From Roseobacter sp. GAI101 (GTDB lineage: Bacteria > Pseudomonadota > Alphaproteobacteria > Rhodobacterales > Rhodobacteraceae), in contig NZ_DS999213.1 in the NCBI RefSeq assembly GCF_000156335.1, forward strand, positions 3,340,111 through 3,404,110: 64,000 nucleotides of DNA. The letters are read 5' to 3'. The notes under the pieces were generated by a model. The model had not been told where the DNA came from, did not search any database, and was given only the letters and a program-made list of their open reading frames with translations. Both the position numbers and the translations under genes were made by a program. Of the stretch, positions 42,980 through 51,995 are shown one piece after another. Every line of letters begins with the position of its first letter. The stretch's first letter is position 1.

Positions 42980-43480
42980 ATGGACAACCAGATCAAGACC
43001 GCTGCCGAAGCCGTCGAGGCGGACGCGCTGCCGCGCCTGCACGAGGTGCATTCGGACCCGACACAACGCAATGCGGCGGAGCAGGCGGTACCCAAGTCCA
43101 TGACCGACACGCCCGTCGCCAAGAAATCACCGGCGCAATGGGCCTATGAGCGGGTCGTGCTGTACCTCAAGAATTTCGAAGAACAGTTGGACGGCGAACA
43201 CGAGGTCGCCATGGGGTTTGCTGGTGGTGACGCAGGGGTGTTGCGGATTGAAGGAATGGGGTATTTCGACCCTGATATCGTTACGTTTTACGGCGCGGAC
43301 AGTGACGGCACGCGGATGCAGCTTGTCCAGCATGTCAGCCAGTTGAACGTAGCCCTGCGCGCCTTGCCCAAGGCCAGCGGTCCTGCGCCGGCGAATCGCA
43401 TCGGCTTTCGCCTGATCCAGGACCTCGAGGCGGATGCCACTGCTCAGCCCCCGAAAACAGGCGGTTCGCAAAGCGCTTAA
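42980..43480 (+). CDS. Conserved hypothetical protein (DUF6173-like)
   Basis: A 166-residue soluble protein; the first 50 residues are polar and low complexity and the rest has SPAQWAYERVVLYLKNFEEQL, then GVLRIEGMGYFDPDIVTFYG. From memory it matches a Rhodobacterales family catalogued as DUF6173; function unknown. It begins four bases after the MBL gene, so the three genes from 40211 are probably co-transcribed. No signal peptide, no membrane segment. Confidence 0.7.
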   Translation: MDNQIKTAAEAVEADALPRLHEVHSDPTQRNAAEQAVPKSMTDTPVAKKSPAQWAYERVVLYLKNFEEQLDGEHEVAMGFAGGDAGVLRIEGMGYFDPDIVTFYGADSDGTRMQLVQHVSQLNVALRALPKASGPAPANRIGFRLIQDLEADATAQPPKTGGSQSA

Positions 43481-43584
43481 GCAAAAACACATGAGATCGT
43501 GGTCTATCACATCGTGACATGACCGTACGAATGCAGTAACGACAGTTGAAAATCGCCCGAACACCAAGACAAAGGATTGCGCAG

Positions 43585-43719
43585 ATGGCCAAACATGAAC
43601 ACGGCTCGATGGATACAACATCGCAGGAAAAGACCTTTGACAACTTCATGAACTGGGTCAAATGGTCCTGCATCGTGATCATCGGTATTCTTGTCTTCAT
43701 GGCAATTTTCGCGCGCTAA
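43585..43719 (+). CDS. aa3-type cytochrome c oxidase subunit IV
   Basis: A 44-residue ORF beginning MAKHEHGSMDTTSQEKTFDN, then FMNWVKWSCIVIIGILVFMA and a final helix end IFAR. One transmembrane helix (about 25-42) and the T-x2-Q-x-KTFDNFM segment match the small bacterial aa3 oxidase subunit IV family (COX4_pro_2-like). It lies alone, away from ctaCDE. A helix-boundary role beside subunit I is known for this family in Rhodobacter and Paracoccus. Confidence 0.85.
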   Translation: MAKHEHGSMDTTSQEKTFDNFMNWVKWSCIVIIGILVFMAIFAR

Positions 43720-43749
43720 GGCGTTGCGTCGTTTTTAATAGGTTTTTTT

Positions 43750-44352
43750 ATGCGTATCTTGCAGGCACTAGCTTGCGTTTGTCTTGTTGCGGCGTGTTCC
43801 AACGACACCACCGGCGATAGCACCACAGCCGAGGTTGCAGCCGCGGCCTATGCTGCGTCTGGCCCGAAAACACTGACGCTGCTGACAATGGTGAATAACC
43901 GGAGCGGCAGCGGCGGCCATACTGCGTTGATCGTGAACGGATCGCAGCAGGTGATCTTTGATCCCGCAGGATCGTTCCGTGATCCGCGCGTGACCGAACG
44001 GGGGGATGTTCTGTACGGGATGTCGCCAAAGTGGATACAGGCCTATAAGTCTGCCCATGCCCGCAGCACGTTTCATGTTGTCAGTCAGGAAATCACCGTT
44101 TCGGATGCGCAGGCCGAACAGGTGCTGCGTCTCGTGATGTCCAATGGCCAGGTGCCGGGTGCCTATTGCGCGAATGCGACGTCGTCGTTGTTGCAAAAAG
44201 TACCGGGATTCGAGGGGCTTGGAACGACCTTTTACCCCGTTACCTTGTCCGAGAAATTTGCAAACTTGCCGAATGTCTCGACGACAAAATACTACGAAGA
44301 CGATGATGGCGATGTGATCGACGCTGTGCGCGCCGGGCAATTAGCCCAATAA
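43750..44352 (+). CDS. Lipoprotein, unknown function (His/Cys pattern of permuted NlpC/P60-like fold)
   Basis: A 200-residue protein with a lipobox LVAAC ending at Cys16 after a short hydrophobic signal. The body contains GGHTALIV with His57 and, about 80 residues later, GAYCANATSSLL with Cys140. A His before a Cys, each in an expected strand or helix start, is the arrangement in circularly permuted NlpC/P60-like (YiiX/LRAT type) cysteine hydrolases. I cannot confirm the fold by eye. It follows the subunit IV gene by 30 bp. Its stop overlaps the convergent azlD stop by 12 bp. Confidence 0.65.
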   Translation: MRILQALACVCLVAACSNDTTGDSTTAEVAAAAYAASGPKTLTLLTMVNNRSGSGGHTALIVNGSQQVIFDPAGSFRDPRVTERGDVLYGMSPKWIQAYKSAHARSTFHVVSQEITVSDAQAEQVLRLVMSNGQVPGAYCANATSSLLQKVPGFEGLGTTFYPVTLSEKFANLPNVSTTKYYEDDDGDVIDAVRAGQLAQ

Positions 44353-44670
44353 CCACAGCAGCGCATAAAGCGTCGCGGCACCGCTGACGATGGCCAGCAG
44401 AACGTTTTTCGTGATCACCCCGACTGCCAGAGCCACGACAGCCGCGGCAAGCCTTGCAGGGTCCGTCTGTCCGTTTGTGGCGGCAGGCCACAGTACCTGC
44501 GGGGCAACCAGCGCCGGCAGGATCGCCACGGCCGTATAGCGCAGGTGGCGCAGCAGCCAAGCGGGCATTTCGCGGTCACCGACCAATCCGGTAAAGACAA
44601 AGCGCAAGGCAAAGCTGCCGATGCCAAGGGCGATGATCACGAACCACAGGGTGCTTTTCTCGATCATCAT
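44341..44670 (-). CDS. azlD: AzlD-family branched-chain amino acid exporter subunit
   Basis: A 109-residue membrane protein with four predicted helices and the LRHLRYTAVAILPALVAP signature. It is the small partner of AzlC in exporting branched-chain amino acids. The first ATG (44668-44670) lies in the azlC stop codon (ATGA); a second ATG follows directly. Confidence 0.9.
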   Translation of the reverse strand: MMIEKSTLWFVIIALGIGSFALRFVFTGLVGDREMPAWLLRHLRYTAVAILPALVAPQVLWPAATNGQTDPARLAAAVVALAVGVITKNVLLAIVSGAATLYALLWLLG

Positions 44671-45389
44671 AGTGTGACCCTTTCGGCGCGGCGTGTCATC
44701 CAGACTTCGGTTTGTGCCCCCGCGACCATTCCCGCCAGCCCGGCGAGGATCAGCCCCAGCGAATAGGGCACGCCCGCGGTCAACAAGCCCGCGACCGACG
44801 CGACAAGGGCCGCGACGACATGGGCCGAGGTGCGAAACATCGGCGCGATCATCGCCAGAAACGTGATGGGCAGGGCAAAATCCAACGCCCAGCTTTCGGG
44901 GATCTGCGCGCCCAGCAGCGCACCGATCAGCGTGAACAGATACCACAACGGGACGATCGGCGTCACGCAGCCAAAGAAATAGGCCATACGCTGCGGAATC
45001 GTCATGTCCGGTTCTTTTTCATACTGCGCCATCGAACAGACATAGGATTGATCGACCGTCAGATAGGCCGCCAGCGCGCGCTGCCACAAAGGGGCCGCAC
45101 CGATATAGGGGGTCAGCGACGCGGAATACATCGCCATGCGCAGGTTTACGGCCAAAGCCGATGCCAGCACGATGGCCGTCGGCGCATGTTCCTGCATCAG
45201 TTGCAATGCTGTGAATTGGGCTGCCCCGGCAATCACCACGACGGAAAAAGCCAGTGTTTCGAATACGCTCAGGCCTGCTTCGGTGGCGAGAATGCCAAAC
45301 AGCGATGAAAACGGGATGATTACCAGAACAAAGGGTGCCGCATCGGCAAGACCTTTGCGAAAGGCTGATTTCGTGGTGGTGATGGCCAT
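44667..45389 (-). CDS. azlC: AzlC-family branched-chain amino acid permease
   Basis: A 240-residue membrane protein of the AzlC family with several helices. It has FRKGLADAAPFVLVIIPFSS near the N-terminus, GAAQFTALQLM around 74-84 and LTVDQSYV near 132-139. Coupled to azlD. The gene is divergent from fdhD with about 48 bp between the starts. Substrate specificity (Leu/Ile/Val or analogues) is inferred from family. Confidence 0.9.
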   Translation of the reverse strand: MAITTTKSAFRKGLADAAPFVLVIIPFSSLFGILATEAGLSVFETLAFSVVVIAGAAQFTALQLMQEHAPTAIVLASALAVNLRMAMYSASLTPYIGAAPLWQRALAAYLTVDQSYVCSMAQYEKEPDMTIPQRMAYFFGCVTPIVPLWYLFTLIGALLGAQIPESWALDFALPITFLAMIAPMFRTSAHVVAALVASVAGLLTAGVPYSLGLILAGLAGMVAGAQTEVWMTRRAERVTL

Positions 45390-45437
45390 GCGTTGCCCCT
45401 AGATTACCGGGACCTGCTTAACTGTCACCCGAGGGGG

Positions 45438-46325
45438 ATGCAATTGTCTGTCAAGACCGACACCGACGCTTATTTGATCGCACCGCAACCGGGGTTGGCG
45501 CGGTTGACCCGTGCCGTGGTGGGCCGCGATCACACCGGCACCGAAACGACGATAAACGTGGTCGAGGAACGCCCGCTGACGATATTTCTGAACGCGCAGG
45601 AAATCGTCACGGCGATGACCATTGGCGACTACCCTGAATATCTGGCACTGGGTTTTTTGCGCAACCAGGGCATGCTGCGCGACGGAGAGGAAATCACTGC
45701 CGTCGATTATGATGAAGACCTCGAGGTTGTCGTGGTGCGCACCGCCCGCAAGACCGATTACGAAGACAAGATGCGTAAGAAGACCCGCACCAGCGGCTGC
45801 GCCGTCGGCACCGTCTTTGGCGACATGATGGAGGGGCTGGAAGGGGTGACCCTGCCTGCGACACCCGTGCATACCTCGTGGCTCTATGGCCTGAGCGCGC
45901 AGATCAACCGTACCCCCAGCCTGTACCTCGAGGCGGGGGCGATCCATGGCACGGTTCTGTGCCAAGGCGACAAGCCCTTGGTTTACATGGAGGATGTCGG
46001 TCGCCACAACGCCGTCGACAAGATCGCGGGATGGATGTTGTCCGAAGGTGTCAGCGCCGATGACAAGATTTTATATACCACCGGGCGTCTTACCTCCGAG
46101 ATGGTGATCAAGACCGCGATGATGGGCATCCCCGTGCTTGCATCCCGGTCCGGCTTTACCGCCTGGGGGGTCGAGATTGCCAACCAGGTCGGGCTGACTT
46201 TGATTGGCCGGATGAAGGGAAAGCGGTTTATCTGCCTCGCGGGCGAGGACCGTCTGGTGCGGGATGCGGACCCCGATCAGGTGGTGGATGAACCGAAGCG
46301 ATCTGGCCGAAAGGGTTCCGTATGA
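45438..46325 (+). CDS. fdhD: Formate dehydrogenase accessory sulfurtransferase FdhD
   Basis: Transfers sulfur to the molybdenum cofactor of formate dehydrogenase. The 295-residue protein has VVEERPLTIFLNAQE, MTIGDYPEYLALGFL, then the cysteine loop TRTSGCAVGTVF, EDVGRHNAVDKIAGW and TTGRLTSEMVIK. In E. coli FdhD the loop has two cysteines (CxxC); here only one is present, the second position being Gly. ATG 45438 follows GAGGGGG. It overlaps mobA by four bases. No formate dehydrogenase gene is in the window. Confidence 0.92.
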   Translation: MQLSVKTDTDAYLIAPQPGLARLTRAVVGRDHTGTETTINVVEERPLTIFLNAQEIVTAMTIGDYPEYLALGFLRNQGMLRDGEEITAVDYDEDLEVVVVRTARKTDYEDKMRKKTRTSGCAVGTVFGDMMEGLEGVTLPATPVHTSWLYGLSAQINRTPSLYLEAGAIHGTVLCQGDKPLVYMEDVGRHNAVDKIAGWMLSEGVSADDKILYTTGRLTSEMVIKTAMMGIPVLASRSGFTAWGVEIANQVGLTLIGRMKGKRFICLAGEDRLVRDADPDQVVDEPKRSGRKGSV

Positions 46326-46924
46326 AACAGCCCCTTGGTGTAATTTTGGCGGGCGGGCAGGCGACCCGCATGGGCGGCGGCGACAAGGGTATGCTGACCC
46401 TTGGTGGGCAAACGATCCTGGGCCATGTGGTTGAACGGCTGTCGCCCCAGGTCGCGGGGCTTGCGCTCAACGCGAATGGTGATGCGGAACGGTTTGCCGC
46501 GCTGAATTTGCCCATAATACCAGACAGCATCGACGGCTTCGCGGGCCCCTTGGCGGGGGTTCTGGCAGGGCTGGATTGGGCCGCAAGCCTTGGGGCCGAT
46601 ACGATTGTGACGGCTGCGGCGGATACCCCGTTCTTTCCCGGTGATCTGGTGCCGCAATTGCTGCTCGCCAGCGAGGGGATGGACCATCCATTGGTTTTGG
46701 CCGCAACGCCTGATGCCGAACGCGGCAAGGCGCGTCATCCGACCTTTGGTTTGTGGCCCGTCGCCCTGCGCGATGATCTGCGCGCCGCTTTGCAGGGCGG
46801 TCTGCGCAAGGTCGTGTTGTGGACGCAGGCGCACGGGGGGCGCGAGGCGCTGTTCCCCCACGAGCAGGCATTTTTCAACATCAACACGCCCGAAGACCTG
46901 AAAACTGCGGAAGGGATGCTATGA
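46322..46924 (+). CDS. mobA: Molybdenum cofactor guanylyltransferase
   Basis: A 200-residue nucleotidyltransferase that attaches GMP to Mo-molybdopterin. The GTP-binding motif GVILAGGQATRMGGGDKGML is intact near 6-25, followed by DSIDGFAGPLAGVLAGL and TAAADTPFFPGDLV. ATGA junctions at both ends couple it to fdhD and mobB. Confidence 0.94.
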   Translation: MKQPLGVILAGGQATRMGGGDKGMLTLGGQTILGHVVERLSPQVAGLALNANGDAERFAALNLPIIPDSIDGFAGPLAGVLAGLDWAASLGADTIVTAAADTPFFPGDLVPQLLLASEGMDHPLVLAATPDAERGKARHPTFGLWPVALRDDLRAALQGGLRKVVLWTQAHGGREALFPHEQAFFNINTPEDLKTAEGML

Positions 46925-47412
46925 AGATTTACGGCGTCGTCGGCTGGAAAAATGCGGGCAAGACCGGCCTGATGGAACGGCTTGTGACCGAAATCACGGG
47001 GCGTGGCATCAGCGTCTCGACCGTGAAGCACGCGCATCACAGCTTTGACGTGGATCACCCCGGCAAGGACAGTCACCGCCACCGGATCGCCGGCGCGCGC
47101 GAGGTTCTGCTGGCGTCGCGCAACCGCATCGCCCTGATGCATGAATTGCGCGACGAGGATGAACCCCCGCTTGAGGCGTTGCTGGTGCGTCTGTCCCCCG
47201 TCGATCTGGTCCTGATCGAAGGCTATAAACGCGATGCCCACCCCAAGGTCGAAGCGCATCGGGCCGAGACGGGCAATGCGTTGATTGCACCCGATGATAC
47301 GACGATCAGGGCGGTGGCAAGTGACACGGCGTTGACACTGGACAGGCCGGTTTTCGATCTGGACGACACGCGCGCAATCGCGGATTTCATCTTGGGAGAG
47401 GTCGGTCTGTGA
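46921..47412 (+). CDS. mobB: Molybdopterin-guanine dinucleotide biosynthesis protein B
   Basis: A 163-residue P-loop protein: the Walker A-like GWKNAGKTGLM at about 8-18, VKHAHHSFDVDHPGKDSHRH near 35-54, and VDLVLIEGYKRDAHPKVE. MobB assists MobA in making the dinucleotide cofactor. The ATG overlaps the mobA stop and the GTG start of the moeA fusion overlaps its own TGA. Confidence 0.94.
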   Translation: MKIYGVVGWKNAGKTGLMERLVTEITGRGISVSTVKHAHHSFDVDHPGKDSHRHRIAGAREVLLASRNRIALMHELRDEDEPPLEALLVRLSPVDLVLIEGYKRDAHPKVEAHRAETGNALIAPDDTTIRAVASDTALTLDRPVFDLDDTRAIADFILGEVGL

Positions 47413-49481
47413 CAACTTTCGACACGTTTGTCATGGTGGATTGGTCCGGCGGCAACGACACCGGTGCGCGCCCGCGCAAAGACGCGATCTGGGCAGGCGT
47501 TTCGCGGTCGGGGGCGGCTGACGCCCCGGTTTATCTGCGCAACCGGATCGATGCCGAAACGTGGATTGCGGCCCTTATCGATAGCGAAGCGCAGGCAGGC
47601 CGTCGCACCCTGATCGGTTTTGACTTCCCCTTCGGCTACCCCGCAGGGTTTGCCGAGGCGGTGACGGGCGACAGCGATCCTTTCGCGCTTTGGGACTGGT
47701 TCGAGGCCCGCATCCAGGATTCGCCGCAGGCCAACAACCGCTTTGATCTGGCAGGCGAATTGAACCTCGCCTTGGGAACAGGGAATGGCCCGTTCTGGGC
47801 CAATGGCCTGCCAAACCGTGACATCCCCGGATTGCCGCGCACGAAGGCGGGCTATGAAAACCCCTTTTCCGATAGACGCCACGCCGAAACCCTTGCCAAA
47901 GGCGCGTTTACCTGCTGGCAGATGGCTGGGGCCGGGGCCGTGGGGTCGCAGGTGTTCATGGGGTTGCCCGTGCTCTCGAGATTGCGCAAACGCTTTGCCG
48001 GGCAGGTGGCCGTCTGGCCGTTTGAACAGTTGGACGCGCCGGTAGCCTTTGTGGAGATCTGGCCGTCGCTGACCGCTGGCCCCGCACCCGACGGCATGGT
48101 CAAGGACGCATGGCAGGTGCAAGAAGTCGCGCGCCAGTTCGCGGCACTTGCCCCTGCTGATCTGGCCCGGATGCTGGACGTGCACGCCCCCGAGGAAGGC
48201 GCGATTTTCGGATTGGGGTTCGAGGATCGCCTGAAAGCGGATCCCCCCTTGCGCAACGATTGCTTTGCTCTGCCGCCCGGCGTGCACTGGACCCCGGTGG
48301 ACGAAGCGTTGTCGCTACTGCGTGAAAGGCTGTCAGTGGTCACGAAGGCCGAGGACACCCCCCTTGATGCCGCATTGGGGCGCATCGTCGCGCAAGACGT
48401 CACCGCACGCCGCGCGAACCCGCCATTGCCCAACACTGCCGTTGATGGCTACGGATTTGCAGGCGGGCGTGGCGCTGGGCCCCATGTGCTGCCCGTCGTG
48501 TCGGGCCGCGCTGCGGCAGGGGATGCGCCGGGGGACGTGCCGGAAGGGCATGCGATCCGCGTGTTGACCGGGGCCGCGCTGCCACAAGGCGTCGATACTG
48601 TGGTGCTGCAGGAAGACGTCCAGATAGACGGCGGCAACCTGCGCTTTACCGGCCCGATCAAACAGGGCGCGAACACCCGCAAGGCAGGCGAGGATGTCGT
48701 TGCAGGGCAGACCGTTCTGACGGCGGGACGTCAGGTCACCGCAGCCGATCTGGCGCTGTTGGCGGCGACGGGGCTGTCATCGCTGTCGTTGCGGCAGCGG
48801 TTGCGGGTCGGCGTGATCTCGACCGGGGACGAGATTGTGCAGCCGGGGGAAACTGCCGCAGACGGGCAGATTTTTGACGCCAACCGCCCCATGCTGTTGG
48901 GCCTGATTGCACAGTTCGGCCATACGCCGGTTGATCTGGGGCATGTGGGCGATGACCGTGCGGCATTGCGCGCGCGGCTTGATGGGGCTGCTGGGCAGGT
49001 CGATGCAATCCTGACCAGCGGCGGCGCGTCGGCGGGGGATGAAGACCACGTTTCGGCCTTGCTGAAGGAAGCCGGCGCCCTGGCGCTGTGGCGCATCGCG
49101 GTCAAGCCGGGGCGGCCACTGGCCTTGGGGATGTGGCAAGGGATGCCGGTCTTTGGCCTGCCGGGCAATCCGGTCGCGGCGATGGTCTGCACGCTGATTT
49201 TCGCACGCCCGGCGCTGGCAGTGCTGGCGGGGCAGGACTGGACTGCGCCGCAAGGGTTTGACGTGCCCGCCGCTTTCGAAAAACGCAAGAAACCGGGGCG
49301 GCGGGAATACCTGCGGGCCCGGATGCGCAACGGCGCTGCCGAGGTCTTTGCCTCGGAAGGTTCGGGCCGGATCAGCGGGCTAAGCTGGGCCGAGGGGTTG
49401 GTGGAGCTGCCCGACGAAGGGCTTGACGTGCGCCCCGGCGATCCGGTGCGGTTTATCCCTTACGGGTCTTTCGGGCTTTGA
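47409..49481 (+). CDS. moeA: DUF429-like domain fused to molybdopterin molybdotransferase MoeA
   Basis: A 690-residue two-part protein. Residues about 295-690 are a complete MoeA: NTAVDGYGFAGG, TGAALPQGVDTVVLQED, STGDEIVQPGE, SGGASAGDEDHV, KPGRPLALG and GLPGNPVAAMV, inserting molybdate into molybdopterin. Residues 1-285 are an extra domain with VDWSGG near 10-15, IGFDFPFGYP near 79-88 and VEIWPSL near 215-221, three acidic positions arranged as in RNase H-like DUF429 proteins. GTG start overlaps mobB. The fusion partner's role is unknown; the link in one polypeptide suggests a molybdopterin-related function. No internal stop or frameshift. Confidence 0.86.
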   Translation: MTTFDTFVMVDWSGGNDTGARPRKDAIWAGVSRSGAADAPVYLRNRIDAETWIAALIDSEAQAGRRTLIGFDFPFGYPAGFAEAVTGDSDPFALWDWFEARIQDSPQANNRFDLAGELNLALGTGNGPFWANGLPNRDIPGLPRTKAGYENPFSDRRHAETLAKGAFTCWQMAGAGAVGSQVFMGLPVLSRLRKRFAGQVAVWPFEQLDAPVAFVEIWPSLTAGPAPDGMVKDAWQVQEVARQFAALAPADLARMLDVHAPEEGAIFGLGFEDRLKADPPLRNDCFALPPGVHWTPVDEALSLLRERLSVVTKAEDTPLDAALGRIVAQDVTARRANPPLPNTAVDGYGFAGGRGAGPHVLPVVSGRAAAGDAPGDVPEGHAIRVLTGAALPQGVDTVVLQEDVQIDGGNLRFTGPIKQGANTRKAGEDVVAGQTVLTAGRQVTAADLALLAATGLSSLSLRQRLRVGVISTGDEIVQPGETAADGQIFDANRPMLLGLIAQFGHTPVDLGHVGDDRAALRARLDGAAGQVDAILTSGGASAGDEDHVSALLKEAGALALWRIAVKPGRPLALGMWQGMPVFGLPGNPVAAMVCTLIFARPALAVLAGQDWTAPQGFDVPAAFEKRKKPGRREYLRARMRNGAAEVFASEGSGRISGLSWAEGLVELPDEGLDVRPGDPVRFIPYGSFGL

Positions 49482-49551
49482 CGGGGGTGGCCGCCCGCTC
49501 CCAGGGGCTTACCCCGCAGGTTGCCCCCCAGGGCCCGGCAAACGCTTTTGA

Positions 49552-50586
49552 CTAAAGCCGCGCGCCTGTCTCGCGGTCAAAGAAATGCGCCAGTTCGGGT
49601 CTGATGCCAAAGCCGATGGTTTCGCCTTTGGCAGCGAGGGGTGGTTTTTCGGTTTTGGCGATGAATTCCACACCGGTCTTGGTGATCAGGTGCACGAGGG
49701 CATATTCGCCGAGGTTTTCAACCAGCTCCAAACGGCCTTCCACCACGACGGCGTCCCCCGTGACAGGAACCAGATGTTCAGGGCGCAGGCCTGCATGTTC
49801 CGAGGGCGTGACATTGCGGCCCAGTTGCAGGGCCGCTGTGTCGGTCATATCGGCCGCGGTAAAAAAGTTCATTTTCGGGCTGCCGATGAATTGCGCCACA
49901 AAGGCATTCGCGGGACGCTCGTACAGCTCGATCGGGGCACCCACCTGTTCGATGCGGCCGGACCGCAGCACGACAATCTTGTCGGCCAGTGTCATCGCCT
50001 CGACCTGATCGTGGGTCACATAAATCATCGTTGTTTTCAGACGCTGGTGCAGGCGCGCGATCTCGAGGCGGGTTTGCACGCGCAAGGCTGCATCGAGGTT
50101 GGACAAGGGCTCATCGAACAGGAATACCTTGGGGTCGCGCACGATGGCACGGCCAATGGCGACACGCTGGCGCTGCCCGCCCGACAGGTTGCGCGGGCTG
50201 CGATCAAGGTAATCGGTGATCTGCAGGATCTCGGCGGCGGCCTGGACACGGCGGTCGATTTCCGCAGGATCGGTTTTGGCCTGCTTCAGGCCGAACGCCA
50301 TGTTCTTGTAGACCGTCATGTGCGGATAAAGCGCATAGGTCTGGAACACCATCGCCACGCCGCGCTTTGAGGCGGCAACATTGTTCACCTCTTGATCACC
50401 AATCGCGACGATCCCGTCCGAGATTTCCTCGAGACCGGCGATCATCCGCAGCAGGGTGGATTTGCCACAGCCCGACGGACCGACGAAAACAACGAATTCA
50501 CCATCGTTGATATCAAGGTCAACGCCGTGCATCACTTCGGCTTCACCATATTTCTTGCGCACATTGCGCAGTGTCAGACCGGCCAT
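49552..50586 (-). CDS. smoK: Polyol ABC transporter ATP-binding protein
   Basis: A 344-residue MalK-type ATPase: Walker [10 protein letters not shown], signature [10 protein letters not shown], Walker [16 protein letters not shown] switch, and the C-terminal TOBE/OB regulatory domain ([12 protein letters not shown]). It supplies energy to the SmoF/SmoG permeases. It overlaps mtlK by 13 bases and ends the operon. SmoK assignment comes from the operon. Confidence 0.9.
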   Translation of the reverse strand: MAGLTLRNVRKKYGEAEVMHGVDLDINDGEFVVFVGPSGCGKSTLLRMIAGLEEISDGIVAIGDQEVNNVAASKRGVAMVFQTYALYPHMTVYKNMAFGLKQAKTDPAEIDRRVQAAAEILQITDYLDRSPRNLSGGQRQRVAIGRAIVRDPKVFLFDEPLSNLDAALRVQTRLEIARLHQRLKTTMIYVTHDQVEAMTLADKIVVLRSGRIEQVGAPIELYERPANAFVAQFIGSPKMNFFTAADMTDTAALQLGRNVTPSEHAGLRPEHLVPVTGDAVVVEGRLELVENLGEYALVHLITKTGVEFIAKTEKPPLAAKGETIGFGIRPELAHFFDRETGARL

Positions 50587-51995
50587 TTGATTTCCAATTC
50601 TTTGATTTCATGCCGCAGGGTTTCGGCGAAGGCGGGATAGGTTTCCGGAAGGTCACCCCAAAGCTGCTGGTTGGTCACGAATGCATCGGACCCCAGCATC
50701 GCGTTCAGGTCATCCCAACCGGGTTCAAGATAGTCGAAAGGTATCCTTCCGGCCGCGACATGGCGGGCAAACACGTACCAGCCGGCGATGGAGCGGATGG
50801 CATGAACGGGGACGAACCCCTGTTCAAAACATCCCAGGATCGTCGGGCGGATGAAGATCGGGAACTTTGCCATGCCGTCCGCGCAGATGCGCGCGACCGT
50901 ATCGCCGATGGCGCGATTTCCGAACCGCCGTGCGATGTCCTCAAGATAGGCCTCTTTCGAAAATGGCAGGTCAAGGGTCAGCGCGGGCAGCACTTCGCGT
51001 GTTTCGAAATTCCGGAAATGTGCGTTCAGGTCGGGGACCCGCATCGCGGCGTCAAATGTCTCGATCCCTTCAAGTGCGGCCATATAGGTCAGCGCGGTAT
51101 GGCCGCCGTTCAGCACCCGGATCTTGGTTTCCTCGTAGGGGTCGACATTTGGTGTGACGGTCACGCCTGCCTGTGCAAGATCGGGCATCTCGGCGGCGGC
51201 GCTGTCTTGTAGCACCCATTGGATGAAATCCTCGGCCATCACGGGTGCCGTCACGTCAGCGCCGACCTGCCCAGAGATTTCCGGCCCAAGGGCGGCGGGG
51301 CTGCGCGGTGTGATGCGGTCCACCATCGAGCAGGGGAAAGCCACATTTGCCGCGACCCATGTCGCAAGGGTCTGATCGTCACATGCTTCAAGATAGGCCA
51401 GCAGGGTCCGGCGCAGCATCTTGCCGTTCTGGCGGATGTTGTCGCAACACGCGATGGTCAGCGGGCTGCCGCTGCCGGCCGCGCGCTGGCCAAGCGCCGC
51501 GCGCAAGTATCCGTACACGCTGCGGGGGGCACCGCCTGCGATTTCGGCCCGCAGGAACGGGTCGGCAGGGTTCAGGTTGCCATCCGGGGCGGTGTAGTAG
51601 CCGCTTTCGGTGACCGTGATCGTGACAAGATGCACGGTCGGCTTTGCCAAAAGCGCCTCGGCGTCTGCTGGGGCAACGCTCCAATCCGCAAAATGGACAT
51701 GGGGGCGCACGCGACGCAATTCTTCGTCGCCGTCTGCCGAATAGGATTTCAGGTAATAGCCATCGTGGCGTGCGATATCCGCCTTGGCCATGTCAAAGTG
51801 ACCGCTTTCAGAGCCGCGCAAATTGACGGCTGCAATCCCCCAACGCAAATCGCCCGAGGTTTCCATGTAGTCGTCGATATACACCGCCTGATGCGCACGG
51901 TGAAATGCGCCAAATCCCAGATGAACGACCCCAACCTGACAGGCCGACCGGTCATATTGGGTCGCGTGGACAGGGGGCTGCGCCGCTGCATTCAT
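50574..51995 (-). CDS. mtlK: Mannitol 2-dehydrogenase family protein
   Basis: A 473-residue polyol-specific long-chain dehydrogenase. [20 protein letters not shown] opens the nucleotide domain, and [17 protein letters not shown] carries the catalytic Lys and the following Asn/His. Oxidises mannitol (or related hexitols) to fructose with NAD. The start ATG overlaps the AraC stop. In Rhodobacter sphaeroides mtlK sits in the smo operon, as here. Confidence 0.9.
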   Translation of the reverse strand: MNAAAQPPVHATQYDRSACQVGVVHLGFGAFHRAHQAVYIDDYMETSGDLRWGIAAVNLRGSESGHFDMAKADIARHDGYYLKSYSADGDEELRRVRPHVHFADWSVAPADAEALLAKPTVHLVTITVTESGYYTAPDGNLNPADPFLRAEIAGGAPRSVYGYLRAALGQRAAGSGSPLTIACCDNIRQNGKMLRRTLLAYLEACDDQTLATWVAANVAFPCSMVDRITPRSPAALGPEISGQVGADVTAPVMAEDFIQWVLQDSAAAEMPDLAQAGVTVTPNVDPYEETKIRVLNGGHTALTYMAALEGIETFDAAMRVPDLNAHFRNFETREVLPALTLDLPFSKEAYLEDIARRFGNRAIGDTVARICADGMAKFPIFIRPTILGCFEQGFVPVHAIRSIAGWYVFARHVAAGRIPFDYLEPGWDDLNAMLGSDAFVTNQQLWGDLPETYPAFAETLRHEIKELEIKWPV

